Of a stretch of 64,000 bases of DNA, positions 35,339 through 42,944 are shown piece by piece. Within the stretch, counting starts at the first letter, position 1, and each line of letters opens with the position of its first letter. This stretch comes from Streptomyces sp. NBC_01439 (lineage in GTDB: Bacteria > Actinomycetota > Actinomycetes > Streptomycetales > Streptomycetaceae). The notes below the pieces were generated by a model. The model saw nothing but the letters and a program-made list of their open reading frames with translations, ran no database searches and was not told the DNA's origin. The translations under genes were made by a program, and so were the position numbers. Location: contig NZ_CP109487.1 in the NCBI RefSeq assembly GCF_036227605.1, positions 6,571,501-6,635,500 on the forward strand, read 5' to 3'.

Positions 35339-36070
35339 TCACCCGCGCGGCGCGGCTCCGCGCTGCCGCAGCATGTCCGCCATCAAGGTGAGCTCCGAGC
35401 GCTGCGCGTCGACCATGCCCTGCGCCAGCGCCCGCTCGACCGGGGTCTCGCACTGCTGCGCACAGCCCTCGGCCATCGCGACGCCGCCCTTGTGGTGGTC
35501 GGTCATGAGCTGGAGGAAGAGCACCTCCGCGTCCCTGCCCGAGGCGGCACCCAGCTGGTCCAACTCCTCCTTGGTGGCCATGCCCGGCATCAACGCACCG
35601 GGCTTGGCGGCGTCCGCGCCGCCACCGTGCCCCGCATGCCCGCCGCTACCGCCGTGGCCGCCCGAGGTTCCCATCCAGGACATCGGCGGTTCGCCGGCCA
35701 CCACCTTCGGCAGCCCCCACAGGTCCAGCCAGCCGAGCAGCATGCCCCGCTGGTTGGCCTGGGTGTTGGCGATGTCGTAGGCGAGCGTGCGCACCGCCTC
35801 GTCCTGGGTGCGGTCGCGGACGATGAAGGACATCTCCACCGCCTGCTGGTGGTGCACCGCCATGTCCCGGGCGAAGCCCGCGTCCGGCGACCGGAGCCCC
35901 GGAGTGCGGGGCGCCGCCGTACGGTCCGACGGACCGGGATGCGCGGAACCACCGCCGTTCGCGGCGGCCACCGTGGCGGCAGCCGCGAACAGCAGGGCCA
36001 GCAGGACGGCCGTGCCCGCGACCCAGTACGTACGGGGGACGGGGCGGTCGGCGCCGGCCGGCCGGCTCAC
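35339..36070 (-). CDS. DUF305 exported protein
   Basis: 243 residues with one N-terminal membrane helix (about 16-36) and a DUF305 domain divided by a His/Gly-rich insert ([15 protein letters not shown], about 150-165). Family marks are [12 protein letters not shown] near residue 72 and [13 protein letters not shown] near 195, which carry paired histidines suited to binding copper. GTG 36070 overlaps the DUF3105 stop by GTGA. DUF305 proteins commonly accompany copper tolerance genes. The gene order suggests a two-gene unit with DUF3105. Confidence 0.88.
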   Translation of the reverse strand: MSRPAGADRPVPRTYWVAGTAVLLALLFAAAATVAAANGGGSAHPGPSDRTAAPRTPGLRSPDAGFARDMAVHHQQAVEMSFIVRDRTQDEAVRTLAYDIANTQANQRGMLLGWLDLWGLPKVVAGEPPMSWMGTSGGHGGSGGHAGHGGGADAAKPGALMPGMATKEELDQLGAASGRDAEVLFLQLMTDHHKGGVAMAEGCAQQCETPVERALAQGMVDAQRSELTLMADMLRQRGAAPRG

Positions 36071-36768
36071 TTGCCGGCCAGCCCGCTCGTGCAGGCCGCG
36101 CCCGGCTCCGGGGTCTGCTCGCCCTGCACGTACTTCGTGAAGAACTGCGACACCCGCGGATCGTCCGCGCTGTCCACGGTCACCTGCTTGCCCCACGCGC
36201 TGAGCATGATCGAGCCGGTCTGCTCCTTGACCGGGCTCATCAGGGTGTACGGGGTCTTGCCCACGGTCGCGGCGAGCTTGTCCACGTCGGCCTTGGGGGC
36301 CTTCTCGTTGTACGTCACCCAGACCGCGCCGTGCTCCAGCGAGTGCACGGCGTTCACCTCCGGCACCGGGTTCTTGTAGACGTCACCGTTGCAGTTCATC
36401 CAGCGGGGGTGGTGGTCGCCGCCGACCGGCGGGTTCATCTCGTACTTCACCGGGGTCTCGACGTGGTTGCGGCCCAGCGTCTTCGCGTCCCAGAGCTGCT
36501 CGCCCGAGACCGGCTGCTTGCGGATCTCCTCGGCCTCCTTGCGGATCTTCTCCGCGGCCGCCTGCTTGCGCTGCTCTTCCTGCTTCTGGCCGATCAGCAC
36601 CCAGGCACCGAAGCCGACGAGGCCCACGACGACGGCCGATGCGGTCGTGATCGCGATGGCCTTGTTGCGCCGCTCCTTGATCTGGTCGGCGCGGCGCATC
36701 TCGGCTATGCGTGCTTGACGGGAGTTCGGGTCGGTGTGCTGGTTGGTCCTGCCGGACTTGCTGGCCAT
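36067..36768 (-). CDS. DUF3105 membrane-anchored protein
   Basis: 233 residues with one membrane helix near residues 35-55 and a coiled-coil-like Glu/Lys segment after it. DUF3105 motifs are YEMNPPVGGDHHPRWMNC (about 120-137), AVHSLEHGAVWVTY, and the conserved VTVDSADDPRVSQFF near the end. His-rich motifs and a cysteine suggest a metal role, though the family function is not known. ATG 36768 was chosen; upstream residues in the frame look non-coding. It overlaps DUF305 by 4 bases and lies downstream of the small protein at 36827. Confidence 0.87.
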   Translation of the reverse strand: MASKSGRTNQHTDPNSRQARIAEMRRADQIKERRNKAIAITTASAVVVGLVGFGAWVLIGQKQEEQRKQAAAEKIRKEAEEIRKQPVSGEQLWDAKTLGRNHVETPVKYEMNPPVGGDHHPRWMNCNGDVYKNPVPEVNAVHSLEHGAVWVTYNEKAPKADVDKLAATVGKTPYTLMSPVKEQTGSIMLSAWGKQVTVDSADDPRVSQFFTKYVQGEQTPEPGAACTSGLAGK

Positions 36769-36826
36769 GTGCCCTGGTTTCCTTCTGCTGAGGGGGGTGG
36801 ATGAACGCGAAACCGAACCGGACCAC

Positions 36827-37210
36827 TCAGGTCCGCAGCACCTGGAGGGCATACAGGTCAGGGGCGCGCGGCGGAGCCCCGTACAGCCGGATCCGCGATG
36901 CCCCGGAGGCGATCGCGGCGGGCGCCGGCGCACCCACGGAGCCGGTCACGGCGGGCGGCGGCACGGGCAGCACACCCGGCGTGACGCGCGTGCGCGGCGA
37001 GCAGCCGGGCAGGTCGTACGGAGACACGCAAACGGCGTGTGCCGGTGCCTGCGCCCCTCCACCCGCCGCCTGCTGTACCTGCGCACCGGGCCACGGGACG
37101 TGCGACTCGCCGGACCGCGCGCACAGCAGCACCGTGCCGGCCAGCACCGCGAAGACGACCAGCAGGACGGCACGCCGAACCCCGGGACGTCCGCGACGCC
37201 CCGACTGCAT
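36827..37210 (-). CDS. Hypothetical exported or membrane-tethered protein
   Basis: 127 residues from ATG 37210 (an ATG 18 bases upstream is also possible). A basic head (RRGRPGVRR) and a strong hydrophobic helix (AVLLVVFAVLAGTVLLCA) are followed by a Pro/Ala-rich stretch with two cysteines (AVCVSPYDLPGC). The C-terminus RIRLYGAPPRAPDLYALQVLRT ends in a strand-like, less biased segment that argues for selection. No family recognised. It is divergent from glnA2, with the 190-base gap likely holding both promoters. Confidence 0.62.
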   Translation of the reverse strand: MQSGRRGRPGVRRAVLLVVFAVLAGTVLLCARSGESHVPWPGAQVQQAAGGGAQAPAHAVCVSPYDLPGCSPRTRVTPGVLPVPPPAVTGSVGAPAPAAIASGASRIRLYGAPPRAPDLYALQVLRT

Positions 37211-37400
37211 GTGCTGCCGGCCCCCCATGGGCGCAGATGGTAATGCTCATGACGGCTCCCAGGTCAGTGCGGGGGTGCCGCGAGCTTTCCCGGGTGCGTA
37301 ATGTGGCGGAAACCACGACTGGCGATACTGGGCGCGCCCGACTGTGCCCCAACGGTCGAGGCGGTGGTGCACGGGCCGTCTGAACTGCGAGGATGAAGGC

Positions 37401-38762
37401 ATGGACAAGCAGCAGGAATTCGTCCTCCGGACGCTTGAGGAGCGCGACATCCGCTTCGTGCGCCTGTGGTTCACCGACGTACTGGGCTTCCTCAAGTCCG
37501 TCGCGGTCGCGCCGGCGGAGCTGGAGCAGGCCTTCGACGAGGGCATCGGTTTCGACGGCTCCGCGATCGAGGGCTTCGCGCGGGTCTACGAGTCCGACAT
37601 GATCGCCAAGCCGGACCCGAGCACGTTCCAGATACTGCCGTGGCGCGCGGAGGCCCCCGGGACCGCCCGGATGTTCTGCGACATCCTGATGCCGGACGGC
37701 TCGCCGTCCTTCGCGGACCCGCGCTACGTCCTCAAGCGCATCCTGGCCAAGACCTCCGACCTGGGCTTCACCTTCTACACCCACCCGGAGATCGAGTTCT
37801 TCCTGCTGAAGGACAAGCCGCTGGACGGCACCCGCCCGGTCCCGGCCGATAACTCCGGCTACTTCGACCACACCCCGCAGAACGTGGGCATGGACTTCCG
37901 CCGCCAGGCGATCACCATGCTCGAATCGATGGGCATCTCGGTCGAGTTCAGCCACCACGAGGGCGCCCCCGGCCAGCAGGAGATCGACCTCCGCTACGCC
38001 GACGCGCTCTCCACGGCCGACAACATCATGACCTTCCGCCTGGTCATGAAGCAGGTGGCCCTCGAACAGGGCGTCCAGGCCACCTTCATGCCGAAGCCGT
38101 TCTCCGAATACCCCGGCTCGGGCATGCACACCCACCTCTCCCTCTTCGAGGGCGACCGCAACGCCTTCTACGAGTCGGGTGCCGAGTACCAGCTCTCCAA
38201 GGTCGGCCGCTCCTTCATCGCGGGCCTGCTGAAGCACGCCGCCGAGACGGCGGCGGTCACCAACCAGTGGGTCAACTCCTACAAGCGCATCTGGGGCGGC
38301 TCCTCCCGCAGCGCGGGCGCGGGCGGCGAGGCCCCCTCGTACATCTGCTGGGGCCACAACAACCGCTCGGCCCTGATCCGGGTCCCGATGTACAAGCCGG
38401 GCAAGACGGGCTCCTCGCGCGTCGAGGTCCGCTCGATCGACTCGGGCGCCAACCCGTACCTCACCTACGCGGTCCTCCTCGCGGCCGGCCTCAAGGGCAT
38501 CGAGGAGGGCTACGAACTCCCGGCGGGCGCCGACGACGACGTCTGGGCCCTCTCCGACGCCGAACGCCGCGCGATGGGCATCGAACCCCTCCCGCAGAAC
38601 CTCGGCGAGGCCATCTCCCTGATGGAACGCAGTGAACTGGTCGCCGAAACCCTCGGCGAGCACGTCTTCGACTTCTTCCTCCGCAACAAGAAGCAGGAGT
38701 GGGAGGAATACCGCTCGGAGGTCACGGCCTTCGAGCTCCGCAAGAACCTCCCGGTCCTGTAA
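37401..38762 (+). CDS. glnA2: GSI-type glutamine synthetase-like enzyme (GlnA2 group)
   Basis: 453-residue class I glutamine synthetase fold. Family signatures are present: GFDGSAIEGF, the metal/ATP segment KPFSEYPGSGMHTHLS, and NNRSALIRVP near residue 315. The adenylylation loop reads DDDVWALSDAERR, so the tyrosine modified by GlnE in true GlnA is a tryptophan here. In S. coelicolor the comparable GlnA2 is reported to act on polyamines (gamma-glutamylation) rather than to make glutamine, and I infer the same. ATG 37401 was chosen over 37344 for the GAGGATGAAGGC leader and the family start MDKQQEFVLRTLEER. A perfect terminator follows. Confidence 0.93.
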   Translation: MDKQQEFVLRTLEERDIRFVRLWFTDVLGFLKSVAVAPAELEQAFDEGIGFDGSAIEGFARVYESDMIAKPDPSTFQILPWRAEAPGTARMFCDILMPDGSPSFADPRYVLKRILAKTSDLGFTFYTHPEIEFFLLKDKPLDGTRPVPADNSGYFDHTPQNVGMDFRRQAITMLESMGISVEFSHHEGAPGQQEIDLRYADALSTADNIMTFRLVMKQVALEQGVQATFMPKPFSEYPGSGMHTHLSLFEGDRNAFYESGAEYQLSKVGRSFIAGLLKHAAETAAVTNQWVNSYKRIWGGSSRSAGAGGEAPSYICWGHNNRSALIRVPMYKPGKTGSSRVEVRSIDSGANPYLTYAVLLAAGLKGIEEGYELPAGADDDVWALSDAERRAMGIEPLPQNLGEAISLMERSELVAETLGEHVFDFFLRNKKQEWEEYRSEVTAFELRKNLPVL

Positions 38763-38798
38763 GGCCAGGTCAGCGCCCTTGCGGGCCACGTACGACAC

Positions 38799-38833
38799 TC
38801 CGGGCCGGTGGTCGACGACCACCGGCCCGGAGC
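38799..38833. terminator. Terminator of glnA2
   Basis: 17-base perfect inverted repeat (38799-38815 and 38817-38833) around one base, 37 bases past the stop; a GTCGAC palindrome makes the loop region. Confidence 0.85.
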
Positions 38834-38937
38834 CGTCTCACTGACCCTGGGCCGGCGGACCGAGAGGGGGTCATCCGATTGCGTGGTCCTGGAAATGCGG
38901 TGCCGGGGTGCCGTTGGGGCTGCTTATGGTCGTGACC

Positions 38938-39939
38938 ATGACGACGACGTTTGAGCTTGTGCCCGGGAGGATCACCACGCGTGATGAGGTCGTGGCTGCG
39001 TTCGGCGGTGGGAAGTACCAGGGCATCGAGCCGGCCAACGAGGCGAAGAAGGTGTTCGTCTACTCCGACCCTTCCGCGGGCGAGGAGTACGGCTACACCT
39101 TCGACGGCCGCGCCGAGGACGACGAGTACGGTCCGCTGTACCTGTACACCGGCTACGGCGCCAACGGTGACCAGGAGATGAAGAGCCGCAACAAGTCCCT
39201 GCGGTACCACGTCGAGGACGGTCGTGAACTGCACCTGTTCGTCGCGCACGGCAAGGTGCCGGGTGGTAGCGGCGCCATGCGCCAGAGGTACATCGGGCAG
39301 ATGACCGTGGACCCGATCAACCCCGTCGTGATTCGCCGCGGCCCGGGCCAGGACCACAAGATGCGCAACGCTCTGGTGTTCCGGCTTCGGCCGGTTCCGG
39401 GGTCGTCGCCGGCATGGAAGGAAGAGGACTGGCTCAAGCCGGCGGCCGGCAACGACGTGGAGGACGTGGACACGGTCCCGGTGATTCCCGCGCAGACCAG
39501 CGTGAAGGACAAGAAGTCCGAGCAGCACACCACCTCGGAGACGATCGCTGACGTTCCCGGAGGGCCTCGTACCGTTCTACGTCGTGAGGGCCTGCTGATG
39601 GAGGCGTTCAAGAAGGACCTCGAGGCCGCTGGGCACCTGCACAAGTCCTTCCAGATCACCATCGCCGGTGAGGTGGGCGCCCTCACCCCTGACCTGTACG
39701 ACATGACCGATCACGTGCTGTACGAGGCCAAGGGGCTGACCACCCGCACCAACATCCGCATGGCGATCGGTCAGCTTGCCGACTACCGCAGGCACCTCCC
39801 CGACCCGGAGGGCCTGAGGGTGGCCGTGCTGCTGCCCAGCGAGCCGAGCAAGGACGTGAAGGACCTGCTGGCATCGCAGAACGTGTACCTCGTCCACCAG
39901 ACCGAGGACGGCTTCGCCGGATTCCCCTTGGCCCACTGA
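38938..39939 (+). CDS. Putative modification-dependent endonuclease: SRA-like domain + PD-(D/E)xK nuclease
   Basis: 333-residue protein I read as a solitary type IV-like restriction enzyme. The N-terminal ~150 residues have the pattern of the ScoMcrA SRA-type recognition fold: KYQGIEPANEAKKVFVYSD, YGYTFDGRAEDDEYGPLYLYTG, NKSLRYHVEDGRELHLFV. The C-terminal half has a PD-(D/E)xK core: acidic residues at D252/D255/D258, E263-A-K265 in LYEAKG, then QLADY (Q279, Y283). No methylase or specificity subunit adjoins. Third codon positions carry more A/T than glnA2, suggesting acquisition. ATG 38938 fits; an in-frame start at 38908 is possible. The domain assignment is by eye. Confidence 0.72.
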   Translation: MTTTFELVPGRITTRDEVVAAFGGGKYQGIEPANEAKKVFVYSDPSAGEEYGYTFDGRAEDDEYGPLYLYTGYGANGDQEMKSRNKSLRYHVEDGRELHLFVAHGKVPGGSGAMRQRYIGQMTVDPINPVVIRRGPGQDHKMRNALVFRLRPVPGSSPAWKEEDWLKPAAGNDVEDVDTVPVIPAQTSVKDKKSEQHTTSETIADVPGGPRTVLRREGLLMEAFKKDLEAAGHLHKSFQITIAGEVGALTPDLYDMTDHVLYEAKGLTTRTNIRMAIGQLADYRRHLPDPEGLRVAVLLPSEPSKDVKDLLASQNVYLVHQTEDGFAGFPLAH

Positions 39940-40096
39940 GGGGTGGTGTTCGGCCCAGCGGCCTTTGCCGCGACGGCTCCGGCCGGTGTGATGGCCCCCC
40001 AGTACGAGTCGGGGTCGAGGGATCAGGGGCCGGCAGCACCTAGCATGTTGCTGCCGTCCGGGCAGGCGGCGGTCATACGGGTGTGGGAGAAGTGGT

Positions 40097-40636
40097 TTGA
40101 GTAGGCGCAAGGGCTGGGGTGTGGGGGCGGCGGTCGTGGGCGTTGCGGTGTTCGCCGGGGTGCTCGGGGTCGGCGGGGCCGTGCTGGCTTCGCCCGAGGA
40201 GGACGGGCTCGACGGCAGTTGGGTTCGGGAGCCCGCCGGGGCGGAGGTTGCGGCCCGCGCCGGGGGAGATCCGTCGCGGGCCACGGTCGCGGCGGAGCTC
40301 GCCGCCGCCGCGGCTGCGGCCGGGCTCACCCCGGGCGCCCCGTACCCCGCGGAGCAGGGGGAGCTCGCCGACTGCATCGCGGACTGGACGGGCGACGGCC
40401 CCGCCGACGACGGACGGCTGGCGGCTCTCGAAACCGCTCTGGAGGAACGCGGCTGGCAGGTCACGGCCCGCCGGGGCGGGCCGGCTCCGGGGGTGGCGCT
40501 CAAGAGCGGACCCTGGCGCCTGCACTTCACCAACGGCGGCCTCATCGACACCCTTTCGCTGACGGCCACCCACTCCGGCCGCACCTGCGAAGAAGCCTTC
40601 CGCCGCGCCGAAGCGACCCGCGGCCCGCACGGTTAG
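40097..40636 (+). CDS. Hypothetical exported or membrane-anchored protein
   Basis: 179 residues. A basic head (SRRKGWG) and one hydrophobic helix (about 8-30) serve as signal or anchor. The rest is an acidic alpha/beta domain with cysteines at about residues 92 and 167 (ADCIADWTGD and SGRTCEEAFRRAE), plausibly a disulfide outside the membrane. The segment RRGGPAPGVALKSGPWRLHF looks like paired strands. Start is TTG 40097, with GGGAGA about 6 bases ahead; no ATG or GTG fits. Function unknown. Confidence 0.65.
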   Translation: MSRRKGWGVGAAVVGVAVFAGVLGVGGAVLASPEEDGLDGSWVREPAGAEVAARAGGDPSRATVAAELAAAAAAAGLTPGAPYPAEQGELADCIADWTGDGPADDGRLAALETALEERGWQVTARRGGPAPGVALKSGPWRLHFTNGGLIDTLSLTATHSGRTCEEAFRRAEATRGPHG

Positions 40637-40714
40637 GTCGCCCCTTTCGGGCCCTGCCGGTCGAGCCAGCATCCTTTGGCGCCGAGCGTCCCTCCAGCCA
40701 CCGCCAGGACGGCG

Positions 40715-42781
40715 TCAGTGGACCGCGCGGTGCCAGGTGGGGCGGTTGGGGGTGGTGGGGGTCGTCGTCGTGTGGAGTTCGGCGTCCAGGCCCAGCACCG
40801 CCGTCGTGATGGTGCCCGAGGGTTCGAGGACGGCCGACGGGGCGCCCGCGAAGAGCATGCCGGATTCGACCCATGCCGGGGGGCCGCCGAGGCCGGTGGT
40901 GCTGATGGTGCCGCTGTCCGCGCGGCCCACCATGAGGCGGCCCGCAGCGCCGACCGCGCCGTAGCCCGCGCGCCCGCCCGCCTCCGTGACGCTGGAGACC
41001 TGGGGCCGGACCGAAGGGCCCGCCGTGACCAGCGCGGTGCGGACGACGCCCGAGTCCGGGCGGCGGAAGAAGAGGCGGACGCCCGCGCCGTCCGGGGCGG
41101 CCGAGAGGGGGACCGTGGTGGCGGGCAGGCCCGTCGGCGCGGGGCCGAGCAGCGGGGTGTCCGGGGTGCGCTGGGTCCAGGCCAGGACGGACGTCGTGGT
41201 GGTCGCGTACACGTGGCGCCGCCCGGCCGCGTCGATCGCCGCCACCGGGTCGCTCTGCAGGTCCTCGCCGCCGAGCCGCTCCCACGCCGAGAAGCTGCCG
41301 TCCGGCTGCTGGGTGCTCGCGCGCAGGGTGCGGCGCGAGTCGCGGAGGTAGACGGTGAGGAGGCCCCGCGCGTCCACGGACACCGCGGGCGCGCTGATCG
41401 CCGAGGTGCCCTCGTCGTCGGTGCGCTCCGGGGTGCCGAGCGACTGCCACGGGCCGAACGGGCCGTCGGGCACGGGCTGGACGGCGTACACGACCTCGCG
41501 CCGGTACTCCGCGGGCGTGGGGCCGAAGGTGGTGCGGGTGGCGAGGACGGCGATGCGGCCGCCGGGGAGGCGGGCGGCGGTGGCCCCCTGGTCGATGCCC
41601 GTGCCCGGGAGGAACACCGGGCCCGCCCAGTCGCCGCCGGCGTTGCGCGTCCAGTACGCGCTCTGGCCGTCCAGCGTCGCGAAGGCCCACAGGCGGCCGG
41701 GCGTTCCCTCCGTCAGCCAGGAGGTGTGGTCGGCGCGGGTGTAGCGCAGCGACTGGGCCCAGTTGCGCCCGGTCGGGTTGCCCGCGACCTTGCGGTCGCC
41801 GCAGCCCGACGGGCTGCCGCAGTAGTCCTGGTGGTCCTGCCAGGCGTAGGTCTTCAGGAAGCCTATCTTGGTCTCGGCGGTCTGCGGGTCCAGCGCGTGC
41901 GGGAGGGTGCTGTTGTGGTAGCCGAGGTAGCTCTGGACCGTGAAGTGCGGGCGCCTGCTGACCTGGGCGGCGTAGGCGGCGGTGGCGGCCTGTGCGAAGC
42001 GGGCCCCGTACATGTGGTCCTGGTGGTCGGTGTAGCGGCCGGTCCCGTTCTCGCCGTACCGGTTCGGCGTCGGGTCCTGCATCCGTATCGTCGTCGGCCG
42101 GTAGCGGTCCAGGACCTCGACCACCGCCTGGACGAGCTGGTCCTTCGTGTAGGTGAACGGCCGTTTCACCGGGGTGCCGGAGGTGAGCTGGGCGTCCAGC
42201 GCGGGTATCCGGCCGTTCCACAGGCCGCGCAGGCTCTCCGGGGTGTCCCCGCCGGTGCTGCGGGCCTCCCGGAGCATCAGCCACACCAGGTTGACCTGCG
42301 GCTTCGCTATGAGGACGTCGAGCTCGGCCTGCCCGCCCCCGGCGGTGGGTATGACCGTACGCTTCCACGCGCTGGTGCGGTCCCCGGTGGCCATCTGCGC
42401 GTACGCGGAGCGGATGCCGTTCTGCCGGGCTTCTGCGTAGTGGGCGCGGTCGGCGGGCTGTTCGGGGTCGGAGGCGGCGCCGCCGTGGGCTTCGTTGCGG
42501 CCGTCGGACTCGCCGGAGGTGAGGTAGGCGGTGGTGACCTGGGTGCCGGACAGCAGGGACCGGCTGAGGTCCGGGTTCATGAAGAACAGGTCGTCGTCGG
42601 GGTGGGCGACGATCTGGACGACCGAACCGGCGGTGACGCTCGCGGGCCGGGCCGCGGCCGGGTGCCTCTCCTGGGTGGCTTGGGCGGTGGTCTGCTGGCC
42701 GCCGGCCACGGAGAGCACGCCGGTGGTGCCGGCTGTCAGCACGGTGAGCAGGGCCGCGAAGCGGCGACGGGTCACGGGCAT
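40715..42781 (-). CDS. PIG-L-family deacetylase with C-terminal propeller-like domain, Tat-exported
   Basis: 688 residues. The Tat signal begins TRRRFAALLTVL. A PIG-L/LmbE deacetylase domain covers about 55-330 with the zinc motif AHPDDDLFFMNP and the second motif DHQDHMYGARF. The following ~350 residues contain repeated Trp/Asp-rich units (LWAFATLDG, FSAWERLGGEDL and similar), typical of a WG/beta-propeller glycan-recognition domain. PIG-L enzymes remove N-acetyl groups from GlcNAc-type sugars; an exported form may act on wall or environmental glycans. ATG 42781 was chosen for the signal; the 42886 start adds a non-conserved leader. A paralogue follows upstream. Confidence 0.9.
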   Translation of the reverse strand: MPVTRRRFAALLTVLTAGTTGVLSVAGGQQTTAQATQERHPAAARPASVTAGSVVQIVAHPDDDLFFMNPDLSRSLLSGTQVTTAYLTSGESDGRNEAHGGAASDPEQPADRAHYAEARQNGIRSAYAQMATGDRTSAWKRTVIPTAGGGQAELDVLIAKPQVNLVWLMLREARSTGGDTPESLRGLWNGRIPALDAQLTSGTPVKRPFTYTKDQLVQAVVEVLDRYRPTTIRMQDPTPNRYGENGTGRYTDHQDHMYGARFAQAATAAYAAQVSRRPHFTVQSYLGYHNSTLPHALDPQTAETKIGFLKTYAWQDHQDYCGSPSGCGDRKVAGNPTGRNWAQSLRYTRADHTSWLTEGTPGRLWAFATLDGQSAYWTRNAGGDWAGPVFLPGTGIDQGATAARLPGGRIAVLATRTTFGPTPAEYRREVVYAVQPVPDGPFGPWQSLGTPERTDDEGTSAISAPAVSVDARGLLTVYLRDSRRTLRASTQQPDGSFSAWERLGGEDLQSDPVAAIDAAGRRHVYATTTTSVLAWTQRTPDTPLLGPAPTGLPATTVPLSAAPDGAGVRLFFRRPDSGVVRTALVTAGPSVRPQVSSVTEAGGRAGYGAVGAAGRLMVGRADSGTISTTGLGGPPAWVESGMLFAGAPSAVLEPSGTITTAVLGLDAELHTTTTPTTPNRPTWHRAVH

Positions 42782-42900
42782 CGGGTCACGCCTCGGGCTC
42801 GTTCTGGTCGGGAGAAAGCGTCGAACAGTCAGAGAGAGGGCACAACGGCGGATTTGGTTCACCGAATTCGCGGATGACCCGCGCAATTCAGGAACTAAAT

Positions 42901-42919
42901 GCGGACGTTGTTCGTCCGC
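42901..42919. terminator. Hairpin between the two PIG-L genes
   Basis: GCGGACG (42901-42907) pairs with CGTCCGC (42913-42919), with a 5-base loop, 26 bases beyond the stop of the second PIG-L gene on the minus strand. Confidence 0.6.
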
Positions 42920-42944
42920 CTACGGACTTGGCGTATGGGACCCC

